Source: Niveispirillum sp. SYP-B3756 (GTDB taxonomy: Bacteria > Pseudomonadota > Alphaproteobacteria > Azospirillales > Azospirillaceae). Taken from it: a stretch of DNA of 64,000 bases. A program made the translations under genes and the position numbers. The stretch is taken from contig NZ_WIDQ01000016.1 in the NCBI RefSeq assembly GCF_009495745.1, positions 32,562 through 96,561 on the forward strand. The letters are read 5' to 3'. The first letter of the stretch is position 1, and every line of letters begins with the position of its first letter. This document shows positions 1-8,554 of the stretch, in pieces. The notes under the pieces are model-generated. The model had not been told where the DNA came from and searched no databases. It worked only from the letters and a program-made list of their open reading frames with translations.

Positions 1-239
1 TCGAGAAGGTCCAGCCCGATCTGGTCGGGTCCGGCATCAAGGAGAAGTACGTCTTCCAGAAGATGGGCGTACCGTTCCGCCAGATGCACTCCTGGGACTA
101 TTCCGGCCCCTATCACGGCTATGACGGCTTCGCCATCTTCGCCCGCGACATGGACATGGCCATCAACGCCCCGGTCTGGAAGATGGCCGAGACGCCCTGG
201 AAGGCCAAGCCGAAACCCCACCTGATGGCCGCCGAGTAA
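1..239 (+). CDS. nifD: Nitrogenase MoFe protein alpha chain, C-terminal end (partial)
   Basis: Only the last 78 or so residues are present; the gene begins before the window and its first whole codon is at base 3. The peptide contains [18 protein letters not shown], the segment that carries the histidine ligand of the FeMo cofactor in nitrogenase alpha chains, and ends PHLMAAE. NifD pairs with NifK to form the MoFe protein that reduces N2 in the cytoplasm. nifK follows 79 bases downstream on the same strand, the usual nifHDK order, so nifH should lie upstream outside the window. Identification is secure because of the cofactor-binding segment and the neighbour. Confidence 0.97.
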   Translation, partial: EKVQPDLVGSGIKEKYVFQKMGVPFRQMHSWDYSGPYHGYDGFAIFARDMDMAINAPVWKMAETPWKAKPKPHLMAAE

Positions 240-318
240 GCGGCTTCCGCCCTGTCCCTGCGCCCCTGTCCGGGGTGGGGGGACAGCCTCGGATAATCCC
301 TTGGAAGGGTACAAGATC

Positions 319-1878
319 ATGACGCAGAGTGCTGACAATGTGCTCGACCATTTCGAGCTGTTCCGGGGTCCGGAATATCAGAACATGCTGGCCGCCAAGC
401 GCGAGCTGTTTGAAAACCGGCGCGATCCCGCCGAGGTAGAGCGGGTGCGGGAATGGGCCAAGACGGCCGAATACCAGGAAAAGAACTTCGCCCGTGAGGC
501 GCTGACCATCAATCCGGCCAAGGCCTGCCAGCCGCTGGGTGCCGTGTTCGCGGCGGTCGGGTTCGAGGGCACGCTGCCCTTCGTCCATGGCTCCCAGGGT
601 TGCGTTGCCTATTACCGCAGCCATTTCTCCCGTCATTTCAAGGAACCGACCTCCTGCGTTTCCTCCTCCATGACCGAGGATGCGGCGGTGTTCGGTGGCC
701 TGAACAACATGATCGACGGGCTGGCCAATACCTATTCCATGTACAAGCCCAAGATGATCGCCGTTTCCACCACCTGCATGGCGGAAGTGATCGGCGATGA
801 CCTGAACGCCTTCATCAAGACGGCCAAGGAAAAGGGCTCCGTGCCCGAGGCCTTCGATGTGCCGTTTGCCCATACGCCGGCCTTCGTCGGCAGCCATGTC
901 ACGGGCTATGACAATGCGCTGAAGGGCATCCTGGAACATTTCTGGGACGGCAAGGCCGGCACGGCCCCGAAGGTGGAACGCCAGCCCAATGGCAAGATCA
1001 ACTTCATCGGCGGTTTCGACGGCTACACGGTCGGCAATATCCGCGAGATCAAGCGCATCTTCGACCTGATGGGCGTGGAATACACCATCCTGGGCGACAA
1101 CAGCGATGTCTGGGACACGCCCACCGATGGCGAGTTCCGCATGTATGATGGTGGCACGACACTGGAAGAGGCGGCGGCGGCCGTCCATGCCAAGGCCACC
1201 CTCTCCATGCAGGAATATTGCACGGAAAAGACGCTGCCCTTCATCGCCGGCCATGGGCATGAGACGGTTGCCTTCAACCACCCGGTCGGGGTGGCGGGCA
1301 CCGACCGTTTCCTGATGGAAGTGGCCCGCCTGACCGGTAAGGAAATCCCCGACGCGCTGGCGCGGGAGCGTGGCCGACTGGTCGATGCCATCGCGGACAG
1401 CAGCTCGCACATCCATGGCAAGAAGTTCGCGCTCTATGGCGATCCCGACCTTTGCCTGGGTCTGGCGGGGTTCCTGCTGGAACTGGGCGCGGAGCCGACA
1501 CATGTGCTGGCCACCAATGGCAGCAAGGGTTGGGCGGCGAAGATGCAGGAACTGTTCGACAGTTCGCCGTTCGGGAAGAACTGCAAGGCCTATCCGGGCC
1601 GCGACCTGTGGCACATGCGGTCGCTGCTGTTCACCGAGCCGGTGGATTATCTGATCGGCAATACCTATGGCAAATATCTGGAACGCGATACGGGCACGCC
1701 GCTGATCCGCATCGGCTTCCCGATCTTCGACCGGCACCATCATCACCGCTACCCCGTCTGGGGCTATCAGGGCGGCATGAATGTGCTGGTGCGTATCCTG
1801 GACAAGATCTTTGATACGTTCGATGCCAACACCAACATCCCGTCGAAGAGCGATTACAGCTTCGACATCATCCGCTGA
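319..1878 (+). CDS. nifK: Nitrogenase MoFe protein beta chain
   Basis: Encodes 519 residues, the normal size for NifK. With NifD it forms the alpha2-beta2 MoFe protein; each alpha-beta pair holds one P-cluster. The three expected P-cluster cysteines are at residues 70 (AKACQPLGA), 95 ([10 protein letters not shown]) and 153 ([11 protein letters not shown]), the same numbering as in the classical Azotobacter protein. I chose the ATG at 319 rather than an in-frame TTG at 301, because a GGAAGGG ribosome site sits 9 bases before it and the family starts with this N-terminus. It is probably cotranscribed with the preceding nifD and leads into nifE. Confidence 0.98.
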   Translation: MTQSADNVLDHFELFRGPEYQNMLAAKRELFENRRDPAEVERVREWAKTAEYQEKNFAREALTINPAKACQPLGAVFAAVGFEGTLPFVHGSQGCVAYYRSHFSRHFKEPTSCVSSSMTEDAAVFGGLNNMIDGLANTYSMYKPKMIAVSTTCMAEVIGDDLNAFIKTAKEKGSVPEAFDVPFAHTPAFVGSHVTGYDNALKGILEHFWDGKAGTAPKVERQPNGKINFIGGFDGYTVGNIREIKRIFDLMGVEYTILGDNSDVWDTPTDGEFRMYDGGTTLEEAAAAVHAKATLSMQEYCTEKTLPFIAGHGHETVAFNHPVGVAGTDRFLMEVARLTGKEIPDALARERGRLVDAIADSSSHIHGKKFALYGDPDLCLGLAGFLLELGAEPTHVLATNGSKGWAAKMQELFDSSPFGKNCKAYPGRDLWHMRSLLFTEPVDYLIGNTYGKYLERDTGTPLIRIGFPIFDRHHHHRYPVWGYQGGMNVLVRILDKIFDTFDANTNIPSKSDYSFDIIR

Positions 1879-1956
1879 TCCCGTCTCCCGCGCGTTGCGG
1901 CGTCCCGTTCAAGGGGGCGCCGCACCCCACCCAAGCGACCGCCCAGGAGAACCGGC

Positions 1957-3402
1957 ATGACCACCTTGTCCGCTACCATCCAGGAAGTGTTCAACGAACC
2001 GGCCTGCGCCAAGAACGCGGCCAAGTCGGAGAAGGAACGCAAGAAGGGCTGCACCAAGCAGTTGCAGCCCGGTGGGGCGGCGGGCGGCTGCGCCTTCGAC
2101 GGTGCCAAGATCGCCCTGCAGCCGCTGACCGATGTTGCCCATCTGGTGCATGGGCCCATCGCGTGCGAGGGCAATTCCTGGGACAATCGCGGGGCCAAAT
2201 CCTCCGGCCCCAGCCTGTGGCGCACCGGCTTCACCACCGACATCAACGAAACCGACATCGTCTTCGGCGGGGAAAAGCGGCTGTTCAAGGCCATCCGCGA
2301 GATCATCGGGAAATACGACCCGCCGGCCGTCTTCGTCTATCAGACCTGTATCCCGGCCATGACCGGCGACGATATCAATGCCGTGGCCAAGGCCGCGTCG
2401 GCGAAGTTCGGCAAGCCCGTCATCCCCATCAACGCCCCCGGCTTTGTCGGGCCGAAGAATTTGGGCAACAAGCTGGCCGGCGAGGCGCTGCTGGACCATG
2501 TGATCGGCACGGTGGAGCCTGAATACACCACGCCCTATGACATCAACATCATTGGCGAATATAACCTGTCCGGCGAGCTGTGGCAGGTGAAGCCGCTGCT
2601 GGATGCGCTGGGCATCCGCGTCCTGTCCTGCATTTCCGGCGACGGGCGCTACAGGGAAGTGGCGCAGTCGCATCGGGCGAAGGCGGCGATGATGGTCTGT
2701 TCCAAGGCCATGATCAATGTCGCCCGCAAGATGGAGGAACGCTACGGCATCCCCTTCTTTGAAGGTTCCTTCTACGGTATCGGCGATACCAGCGACAGCC
2801 TGCGCGAGATCGCGCGGCTGCTGGTGTCGCGCGGCGCGCCGGCCGACCTGCTGGACCGTACCGAGGCGCTGATCGCGCGGGAGGAGGCCAAGGCCTGGGC
2901 CAGCATCGCCCCCTTCAAGCCGCTGTTTGCCGGCAAGCGCGTGCTGCTGATCACCGGGGGTGTGAAATCCTGGTCGGTGGTGGCGGCGCTGCAGGAGGCG
3001 GGGCTGGAGATCGCCGGCACCAGCGTCAAGAAATCCACCAAGGAAGACAAGGAACGCATCAAGGAACTGATGGGCGAAGACGCCCACATGATTGAGGACA
3101 TGACCCCGCGCGAGATGTATCGCATGCTGAAGGACGCCAAGGCCGACATCATGCTGTCGGGCGGGCGGTCGCAGTTCGTGGCGCTGAAGGCGGCCATGCC
3201 CTGGCTGGACATCAACCAGGAACGCCACCACGCCTATATGGGCTATGTCGGCATGGTCGACCTGCTGCGGGAGATCGCCAAGACCCTGTTCAACCCCGTC
3301 TGGGAACAGGTGCGCCGCCCCGCCCCCTGGGACGACCCGGCCGACAACTGGCAGGCCCGCGCCCTGGCGGAAATCGTCGCCCCCCAATTGGCGGCGGAGT
3401 AG
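1957..3402 (+). CDS. nifE: FeMo-cofactor scaffold subunit NifE
   Basis: Encodes 481 residues. NifE and NifN form the NifD/NifK-like scaffold on which the NifB product is matured to FeMo cofactor with molybdenum and homocitrate. The N-terminus has a cysteine-rich stretch (GCTKQLQPGGAAGGCAF) and then HGPIACEGNSWDNRG, typical of NifE and distinct from NifD. A ribosome site (AGGAGAA) precedes the ATG. It starts 78 bases after nifK with no sigma-54 promoter visible between them, and nifN follows after 5 bases, so nifE is probably read in the nifHDK-ENX transcript. Confidence 0.98.
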   Translation: MTTLSATIQEVFNEPACAKNAAKSEKERKKGCTKQLQPGGAAGGCAFDGAKIALQPLTDVAHLVHGPIACEGNSWDNRGAKSSGPSLWRTGFTTDINETDIVFGGEKRLFKAIREIIGKYDPPAVFVYQTCIPAMTGDDINAVAKAASAKFGKPVIPINAPGFVGPKNLGNKLAGEALLDHVIGTVEPEYTTPYDINIIGEYNLSGELWQVKPLLDALGIRVLSCISGDGRYREVAQSHRAKAAMMVCSKAMINVARKMEERYGIPFFEGSFYGIGDTSDSLREIARLLVSRGAPADLLDRTEALIAREEAKAWASIAPFKPLFAGKRVLLITGGVKSWSVVAALQEAGLEIAGTSVKKSTKEDKERIKELMGEDAHMIEDMTPREMYRMLKDAKADIMLSGGRSQFVALKAAMPWLDINQERHHAYMGYVGMVDLLREIAKTLFNPVWEQVRRPAPWDDPADNWQARALAEIVAPQLAAE

Positions 3403-3407
3403 GGACC

Positions 3408-4802
3408 ATGGCCAAGGTCACCCATGTCAAGAAGGCCTGCACGGTCAACCCGCTGAAGATGAGCCAGCCCATCGGGGCGGCACTGGCCTTCATGGGCCTG
3501 CGCGGTGCCATGCCGCTGCTGCACGGATCGCAAGGCTGCACATCGTTCGGGCTGGTGCTGTTCGTCCGCCATTTCAAGGAGGCCATCCCGTTGCAGACCA
3601 CGGCCATGAGCGAAGTGGCCACGGTGCTGGGCGGCTATGAGAATGTCGAGCAGGCCATCCTCAACATCCACAAGCGCACCAAGCCGGAAATCATCGGCAT
3701 CTGTTCGACCGGCGTCACCGAGACCAAGGGCGATGATGTCGAAGGCTATATCCAGCTGGTCCGGGAGCGTCACCCGGAGCTGGCCAGCCTGCCGCTGGTC
3801 TATGTCTCCACGCCCGATTTCAAGGACGCGTTCCAGGATGGCTGGACCAAGGCGGTGACGCGCATGGTGGACGTGCTGGTGCGGGTGCCGGAACCCGGTG
3901 CCGTCCGCGATGCGGGTCGCATCGCCGTGCTGCCGGGCTGTCACCTGACGCCGGGTGATCTGGAGGAACTGCGCACCATCATTGAGGATTTTGGCCTGCG
4001 GCCCAGCTTCCTGCCCGACCTGTCCGGGTCGCTGGACGGCCATATCCCGGAGGATTTCACGCCCACCACCATCGGCGGCATCGGGGTGGATGAGGTGGCG
4101 AGCCTGGGCGAGGCTGCCTGGGCTGTGGCCATCGGGGAGCAGATGCGACCGGCGGCGGAAGCGCTGCGCACGCGCGCAGGCGTGCCGTTCCGCCTGTTCC
4201 CGCGCCTGTGCGGGCTGGCGGCGATGGATGAATTCATCATGTTCCTGTCGGCCGCCAGCGGCCGGCCCGTGCCCGCGAAATACCGGCGTCAGCGGGGCCA
4301 GCTGGTCGATGCCATGCTGGACGGGCATTTCCACATCGGCGGGCGCAAGCTGGCCATTGCCGCCGAACCCGACCTGCTGGCCGATGTCGCCGGCATGTTG
4401 CGCGAGATGGGGGCGGAAATCAGCGTGGCGGTGACCACGGCCCATTCCCCCATCCTGTCCGGGATCGACACGGAAGAGGTGCTGATCGGCGATCTGGAGG
4501 ATCTGGAGCGGCTGGCCGGTGAACGCGGCTGCGACCTGCTGGTCACCCATTCCCATGGCCGCCAAGCGGCAGCAAGGCTGGGCATTCCCTTCTTCCGCGT
4601 CGGCATTCCCATGTTCGACCGACTGGGGGCCGGACACCTGTTGACGGTCGGGTATCGCGGTGTCCGCGACCTGATCTTCGCCATCAGCAACCTCGTCATC
4701 GCCGATGCCGAGCAGAACCATCAGCCCACGCCCGACAGTTGGCGGCTGACGGAAGAGGACGGCGCCACCGATGGCGCACAGCAGAAAGGGCAAGCCGCAT
4801 GA
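3408..4802 (+). CDS. nifN: FeMo-cofactor scaffold subunit NifN
   Basis: Encodes 464 residues, partner of NifE in the cofactor-maturation complex. N-terminal ACTVNPLKMSQPIGAALAF and HGSQGCTSFGLVLFVRHF are the NifN/NifK-type cysteine segments; the shorter length and lack of the third NifK cysteine context separate it from nifK. It is 5 bases behind nifE and its stop codon overlaps the nifX start (ATGA at 4799-4802), showing tight translational coupling across nifE-N-X. Confidence 0.97.
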   Translation: MAKVTHVKKACTVNPLKMSQPIGAALAFMGLRGAMPLLHGSQGCTSFGLVLFVRHFKEAIPLQTTAMSEVATVLGGYENVEQAILNIHKRTKPEIIGICSTGVTETKGDDVEGYIQLVRERHPELASLPLVYVSTPDFKDAFQDGWTKAVTRMVDVLVRVPEPGAVRDAGRIAVLPGCHLTPGDLEELRTIIEDFGLRPSFLPDLSGSLDGHIPEDFTPTTIGGIGVDEVASLGEAAWAVAIGEQMRPAAEALRTRAGVPFRLFPRLCGLAAMDEFIMFLSAASGRPVPAKYRRQRGQLVDAMLDGHFHIGGRKLAIAAEPDLLADVAGMLREMGAEISVAVTTAHSPILSGIDTEEVLIGDLEDLERLAGERGCDLLVTHSHGRQAAARLGIPFFRVGIPMFDRLGAGHLLTVGYRGVRDLIFAISNLVIADAEQNHQPTPDSWRLTEEDGATDGAQQKGQAA

Positions 4803-5194
4803 AAGTCGCCTTCGCCACACAGGACCTGAAACGGGTGGATGCCCATTTCGGCTGGGCCCGCAACATCGCCATCTACGACCTGCAACCCGAGGGGCACCGC
4901 TTCCTGGAGGCGGTGGAGTTCGCTGGCGACCTGCAGGAGGATGGCAACGAGGACAAGCTGGCGCCCAAGATCGAGGCGATCAAGGATTGCGCCATCCTTT
5001 ATGTCGCCGCCATCGGCGGGTCGGGTGCCGCGCGTGTCGTGGCCAACAATATCCACCCGATGAAGGTCAACCAGCCCGAGCCGATCGATGATCTGCTGGA
5101 GAAGCTGCGCGACGTGCTGAACGGCACGCCGCCGCCCTGGCTGCGCAAGGCCATGGGCAAGGGTGCCGCCCGGACACTGGATTTCGAGGATTGA
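4799..5194 (+). CDS. nifX: FeMo-cofactor carrier protein NifX
   Basis: Encodes 131 residues from [28 protein letters not shown]. NifX binds the NifB cofactor precursor and passes it to NifEN. The N-terminal sequence, the DAHFGWA segment and the [21 protein letters not shown] region match the NifX/NifB-C/NafY dinitrogenase iron-molybdenum cofactor fold. The start is set by the ATGA overlap with nifN; longer upstream reading is a frame extension into nifN. The next gene begins 8 bases after its stop. Confidence 0.95.
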   Translation: MKVAFATQDLKRVDAHFGWARNIAIYDLQPEGHRFLEAVEFAGDLQEDGNEDKLAPKIEAIKDCAILYVAAIGGSGAARVVANNIHPMKVNQPEPIDDLLEKLRDVLNGTPPPWLRKAMGKGAARTLDFED

Positions 5195-5202
5195 GGATCG
5201 CC

Positions 5203-5673
5203 ATGACCGAGATAATGGAACTATCGCCTGACCAAGCGGCCGCGCAATCGCCCTTCGTCCGGCAGTTGGTGAAGATCTGGCGCGCCCAGGATACGCACGG
5301 CACCTGGGACGGCAAGTCCGACCTGGACCTGCTGGAACCCTATATCATCGACAAGGCCAAGCGTCGCCTGCTGCCGATCATGGGCGATCCCGATCCGGAG
5401 ACGATCTGGCGGCTGGAGCTGTTCTTCAATGCCATCGCCCTGTCGATCGAGCTGGAAACCGGCGTCATGGTCTCGCCCATGCTGAAGATGAGCCATGAGG
5501 GCTTCGGCCGCATGGTGCTGATCGGCGGGCGGCTGATCGTGGTGAACAAGCAGTTGCGCGACGTTCACCGTTTCGGCTTCGACAGCCTGGCCAAGCTGGC
5601 CGAGGAAGGGACCAAATATGTCCAGCAGGGGGTGGAGATGATCGGGCGCTTCCCCGATGTCGCCCGCTACTGA
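5203..5673 (+). CDS. NifX-associated nitrogen fixation protein (DUF269)
   Basis: Encodes 156 residues. Its position right behind nifX and sequences such as [31 protein letters not shown] and [20 protein letters not shown] match the NifX-associated DUF269 family, called orf3 in Azospirillum-type clusters. The biochemical role is not established; family members occur almost only in nif clusters and are presumed to help cofactor or electron steps. The ATG at 5203 follows a GAGG site. The same strand and an 8-base gap show it belongs to the nifENX operon. Confidence 0.9.
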   Translation: MTEIMELSPDQAAAQSPFVRQLVKIWRAQDTHGTWDGKSDLDLLEPYIIDKAKRRLLPIMGDPDPETIWRLELFFNAIALSIELETGVMVSPMLKMSHEGFGRMVLIGGRLIVVNKQLRDVHRFGFDSLAKLAEEGTKYVQQGVEMIGRFPDVARY

Positions 5674-5694
5674 CCCGCTGCCGGAGGATTGGCC

Positions 5695-5895
5695 ATGAGC
5701 GACATGGACACATTGAAGACCGAGATCAAGAAGCTGTCGGCCAAGGCCATGCAGGCCAAGATGGACCTGCATGACCTGTCTGAGGAACTGCCCGTCAACT
5801 GGACCTCCATCCTGGAGGTGGCGCAGCGCACCCACAGCGCCTTCGCCGAACTGGAGGCCAAACGCGCCAGCCTGAAGGCCCTGGAAAGCGCTTGA
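5695..5895 (+). CDS. Small helical nif-associated protein (DUF683, CCE_0567 type)
   Basis: Encodes 66 residues, almost all helix-forming (MDTLKTEIKKLSAKAMQAKMDLHDLSEELPVNW), with a heptad-like pattern that predicts a coiled coil. Size, sequence and place between the DUF269 gene and ferredoxin III match the DUF683 family (orf5 of Azospirillum clusters), reported elsewhere as small metal-binding helical hairpins. Function in N2 fixation is unknown. GGAGG lies just upstream of the ATG at 5695. It is cotranscribed with its neighbours. Confidence 0.88.
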   Translation: MSDMDTLKTEIKKLSAKAMQAKMDLHDLSEELPVNWTSILEVAQRTHSAFAELEAKRASLKALESA

Positions 5896-5924
5896 GATAC
5901 AGCAGAACCTGAAAGGAACCCCCG

Positions 5925-6218
5925 ATGTCCGCCCCCTTCACCCGCGACGGCCGGTCCTGGCAGCCGGATTTCCTGATCGCCATCGACGCCAAGCGCTGCA
6001 TCGGCTGCGGGCGCTGCTTCAAGGTCTGCGGCCGCGGCGTCATGGAGCTGAAGGGGCTGAACGAGGAGGGGGAGCTGGTCTCGCTCGACGATGACGAGGA
6101 TGAGGAAATCGAGAAGAAGGTGATGGTGATGGCCGATGCCGGCGCCTGCATCGGCTGCCGGGCTTGCGCCCGCGTCTGCCCGGCCAATTGCCAGGTTCAT
6201 TCACCCGTGGCGGCGTGA
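5925..6218 (+). CDS. fdxB: Nif-specific ferredoxin III (2x[4Fe-4S])
   Basis: Encodes 97 residues with two cysteine clusters: [11 protein letters not shown] near residue 28 and [15 protein letters not shown] near residue 76. They are separated by a strongly acidic insert ([11 protein letters not shown]). This is the layout of nif-specific ferredoxin III. It should carry low-potential electrons for nitrogenase or for cofactor synthesis. It lies between the DUF683 gene and nifQ as in Azospirillum. Its stop is 7 bases before nifQ. Confidence 0.92.
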   Translation: MSAPFTRDGRSWQPDFLIAIDAKRCIGCGRCFKVCGRGVMELKGLNEEGELVSLDDDEDEEIEKKVMVMADAGACIGCRACARVCPANCQVHSPVAA

Positions 6219-6225
6219 GGCGGCG

Positions 6226-6840
6226 ATGCGCGCAGGCGACGCCTATCCCTGGCTGATGGCGCGCGGCGGCGCGGGCGACCCGTTCGACCTGCATGTCGTC
6301 GCCTGCATCCTGTCGCTGGCCTGGGCGGAGGCCGTGGCCGATGGTGGCGGCCTGCCGGAAGGGCTGGGCCTGGACGGCGATGCGGCGGCCGGAATGATCA
6401 CGCGGCTGTTCCCCGATGCCTTTCCCGCCCTGGCGCCGCTGCTGCCGGGGCCGGCTGTGCTGGGCGATGACGAGATGGCGGTGCGCGACCTGCTATGGAT
6501 GTATGCCGATGGCGGCACCGCGTTGCAGCGCTGCCTGTCGGCGATGATCGCCCGGCGCTGCACCCGGCCCAACCATCTCTGGCAGGATCTGGGCCTGCGC
6601 AACCGGGGGGAACTGTCGCTGCTGATGTCGCGGCATTTCGGCCTGCTGGCGGCGCGCAACAGCCAGGACATGAAATGGAAGAAATATCTCTACCGCACCA
6701 TCTGCCGGTCGGAAGGGTTCAGCCTGTGCACGGCCCCTGTCTGCAGCGATTGTGAGGATTTCGACAATTGCTTCGGCGCGGAGGAGGGGGAGGCGGTGCT
6801 GGCCCATATCCGTTCCGACCGACCGCATCGCCATCCTTAA
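6226..6840 (+). CDS. nifQ: Molybdenum donor protein NifQ
   Basis: Encodes 204 residues. NifQ carries a Mo-Fe-S cluster and donates molybdenum to the NifEN/NifH cofactor assembly step. The C-terminal cysteine motif C-x4-C-x2-C-x5-C is present (LCTAPVCSDCEDFDNCFG), and the central region MKWKKYLYRTICRSEGF is typical. The ATG at 6226, 7 bases after the ferredoxin stop, is preferred over upstream in-frame starts that would overlap the ferredoxin gene. It completes the nifENX-fdxB-nifQ set. Confidence 0.95.
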   Translation: MRAGDAYPWLMARGGAGDPFDLHVVACILSLAWAEAVADGGGLPEGLGLDGDAAAGMITRLFPDAFPALAPLLPGPAVLGDDEMAVRDLLWMYADGGTALQRCLSAMIARRCTRPNHLWQDLGLRNRGELSLLMSRHFGLLAARNSQDMKWKKYLYRTICRSEGFSLCTAPVCSDCEDFDNCFGAEEGEAVLAHIRSDRPHRHP

Positions 6841-6855
6841 AGGGAGGCCCACCCC

Positions 6856-7284
6856 ATGACCCAGCCGCAGAACCCGCCGGACATCGCCTATGCGCTGTGC
6901 CGGCTTGACGACATTCCCAGCCGCAAGGCACGCGGCTTCCACCTGCTGCGGCTGGAGGCGGACGGGGGGACCCGGCCCTGGACCATCATCGTCGTGCGCT
7001 GGGGCCGGCAGGTGGTCGGCTATGTCAATCGCTGCCCCCATGACGGGGTGCATCTGGATTGGGAGCGCAACCAGTTCCTGGACCCTGACGGTACGCGGCT
7101 GATGTGCGGCAAACATGGGGCCCTGTTCGATCTGGGCACCGGTGCCTGCGTCGACGGTCCCTGTCGGGGGCAATCCCTGACGCCGGTCGCGCTGACTGTG
7201 CTGGATGGCGATATCTGCGTCACGGGCGTGGTGCTGGCCGAAGAGGACGAACCGGAATTGCCCTGCGAGGCCGAAGGGGTGTGA
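6856..7284 (+). CDS. Rieske-type [2Fe-2S] protein
   Basis: Encodes 142 residues with both halves of a Rieske site: CPHDGVHLDW (C-x-H) and CGKHGALFD (C-x2-H), about 20 residues apart. It is a small single-domain protein with no oxygenase catalytic domain and no membrane segment, so it is most likely a soluble electron carrier. It starts 15 bases after nifQ with its own AGGGAGG site and ends in a hairpin, so it is probably the last gene of the nifHDK-ENX-nifQ transcript. Its electron partner cannot be told from sequence. Confidence 0.85.
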   Translation: MTQPQNPPDIAYALCRLDDIPSRKARGFHLLRLEADGGTRPWTIIVVRWGRQVVGYVNRCPHDGVHLDWERNQFLDPDGTRLMCGKHGALFDLGTGACVDGPCRGQSLTPVALTVLDGDICVTGVVLAEEDEPELPCEAEGV

Positions 7285-7305
7285 GGGGCTTTCCCCTCGC
7301 ACCCC
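7276..7305. terminator. Bidirectional hairpin between Rieske gene and the convergent gene
   Basis: A 13-base stem (GGGGTGTGAGGGG with CCCCTCGCACCCC, one T-G wobble) closes a CTTT loop and is followed by GTTTCC. It lies across the stop of the Rieske gene and just before the end of the minus-strand gene at 7313, so it can stop transcription from both sides. Confidence 0.7.
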
Positions 7306-7312
7306 GTTTCCA

Positions 7313-7903
7313 TCAAACCGGTCGGTTGGCGTTGCGGTTCTTCACGGGTTCCATGCGCGCCACCCCTTCGGCGAAGCTGATGAAGGGGGAGGTCGCGTCG
7401 AACCGGGCGGCCACGTCCAGCACTACATCCAGCTTGGCCCCCGTATCCAGCTTCTTGATGTCGTTCTTGTCGACACCCATCAGGTCCATCATCTCCTTCC
7501 AGACGGTGGATTCGTCGCAGGGCAGGATCATGTAGGTAATGTTGTCGATCACCACCCGATAGCTGGTCAGCAGGTCGATGTTATTGCAAAAGATGAAGTA
7601 GCGACCGTCGGGCCGCAGCAGGCCCCCCAGCACCTCGGCCACCGTTTCCAGATAGGCGAAGGAATGGATGTAGCCGGCCAGCACAGGCAGGGTGGCCTCT
7701 CCCTCCTGTGCGGCGGTCAAGACCTGTTCCATCGAGAAATCCGGGGGGCGCTTCTCGTCGGCGATCTGCGGCTGGAATTTCAGCGCGATGTCGCCACGGA
7801 AGCCGAAGCGGCCCGGATGGCTGGTCGGACCCTTCAGCACGGCGTTGAACAGGCGCCCGTCCTGGTCCAGGCGGGCAAGGGCGGTCTTGTCGATGGTGGT
7901 CAT
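7313..7903 (-). CDS. Unknown protein, divergently placed in the nif island
   Basis: Encodes 196 residues starting MTTIDKTALARLDQDGRLF; a GGAG site lies about 8 bases upstream. No family recognised. It is soluble, without signal peptide or membrane segment. The middle reads DGRYFIFCNNIDLLTSYRVVIDNITYMI, suggesting an alpha/beta core, and the protein has few cysteines. It points away from the iscA-nifU-nifS operon and towards the Rieske gene. A sigma-54-like promoter on the minus strand at 7968-7983 and the NifA site at 8063-8078 suggest it is expressed under nitrogen-fixing conditions. Function is open. Confidence 0.8.
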   Translation of the reverse strand: MTTIDKTALARLDQDGRLFNAVLKGPTSHPGRFGFRGDIALKFQPQIADEKRPPDFSMEQVLTAAQEGEATLPVLAGYIHSFAYLETVAEVLGGLLRPDGRYFIFCNNIDLLTSYRVVIDNITYMILPCDESTVWKEMMDLMGVDKNDIKKLDTGAKLDVVLDVAARFDATSPFISFAEGVARMEPVKNRNANRPV

Positions 7904-7967
7904 GGGCGCAACGCTCCTGTTTGACAGCAAGGGACAGCCCACGGGAAAGGGGCGTCATTTCCGCCCT

Positions 7968-7983
7968 TGCAAACCCTCTGCCG
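7968..7983 (-). promoter_or_regulatory. Sigma-54-like -24/-12 promoter for the 196-aa unknown gene
   Basis: Minus strand reads CGGCAGAGGGTTTGCA. It keeps the essential GG-N10-GC and matches TGGCAC-N5-TTGCA at all but two of the scored positions. It would start transcription near 7957, about 54 bases before the ATG. The NifA site lies 80 bases further upstream. Confidence 0.6.
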
Positions 7984-8062
7984 GTTTTGCAAGGGCGGGG
8001 GCATCTGCCGCCAACATGCGGATTTGTCTGCATTTGCCTGTCGGATTGCGTTGGTTTCCCCC

Positions 8063-8078
8063 TGTCGGGTTTGCGACA
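8063..8078. promoter_or_regulatory. NifA upstream activator sequence (shared)
   Basis: TGTCGGGTTTGCGACA is an exact TGT-N10-ACA site. It is 62 bases before the plus-strand sigma-54 promoter and 79 bases before the minus-strand one, so it can serve both. A degenerate half copy (TGTCGGATTGCG) occurs near 8039. Confidence 0.9.
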
Positions 8079-8140
8079 GAAGCGCGACAAACACGACAGG
8101 GGTGAAGGGAAAGACCAAGGCTTTTCAACGAACTGTGCGG

Positions 8141-8156
8141 TGGCACGTCCTTTGCT
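8141..8156 (+). promoter_or_regulatory. Sigma-54 -24/-12 promoter of the iscA-nifU-nifS-nifV operon
   Basis: TGGCACGTCCTTTGCT matches TGGCAC-N5-TTGC[AT] fully. The expected start near 8168 gives a leader of about 34 bases before the iscA-like gene. Confidence 0.93.
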
Positions 8157-8201
8157 GTGGTGAAGCCATCTTCCGCACAATGGCAACAGAGGGCTGTTCC
8201 C

Positions 8202-8522
8202 ATGATCACCTTGACCCCGAGCGCCTTAAACGCCGTCCGCAGCGCCATCGCCGGTGCCGCCAACCCCGCCGGCGGGTTGCGCATCGCCGTCGATGCCGGT
8301 GGCTGCGCCGGCTACAAATACATGATGGGTCTGGCGGGCGAGGCCGCGCCGGAAGACAAGGTCATCGACCAGGATGGCGTGAAGGTCTTCGTCGACACCA
8401 ACAGCCATGCGCTGCTGGACGGCACCACCATCGATTTCGTCGTGGCCCTGGAAGGGTCCGGTTTCACCTTCGACAACCCGAACGCCAAGTCGAGCTGCGG
8501 CTGCGGCAAGTCGTTCGGCTGA
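8202..8522 (+). CDS. iscA: Nif-associated IscA/HesB-type Fe-S assembly protein
   Basis: Encodes 106 residues. The A-type carrier cysteines are present: one in DAGGCAGYKYMMGL near residue 35 and the C-terminal SSCGCGKSFG pair. A-type proteins carry iron or Fe-S clusters to apoproteins; this copy is the nif-specific form (often called nifIscA). The ATG at 8202 was chosen because the family starts ITLTPSAL and the leader is short after the sigma-54 promoter. It is the first gene of a NifA-driven operon with nifU, nifS and nifV. Confidence 0.93.
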   Translation: MITLTPSALNAVRSAIAGAANPAGGLRIAVDAGGCAGYKYMMGLAGEAAPEDKVIDQDGVKVFVDTNSHALLDGTTIDFVVALEGSGFTFDNPNAKSSCGCGKSFG

Positions 8523-8554
8523 TCACCGTCATCCCTTCTGACAGGAGCCACCCC

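Noticed and set aside
8039..8054. TGTCGGATTGCGTTGG as a second NifA site
   Set aside because: The second half is TGG rather than ACA at the needed place; kept only as a degenerate half copy.
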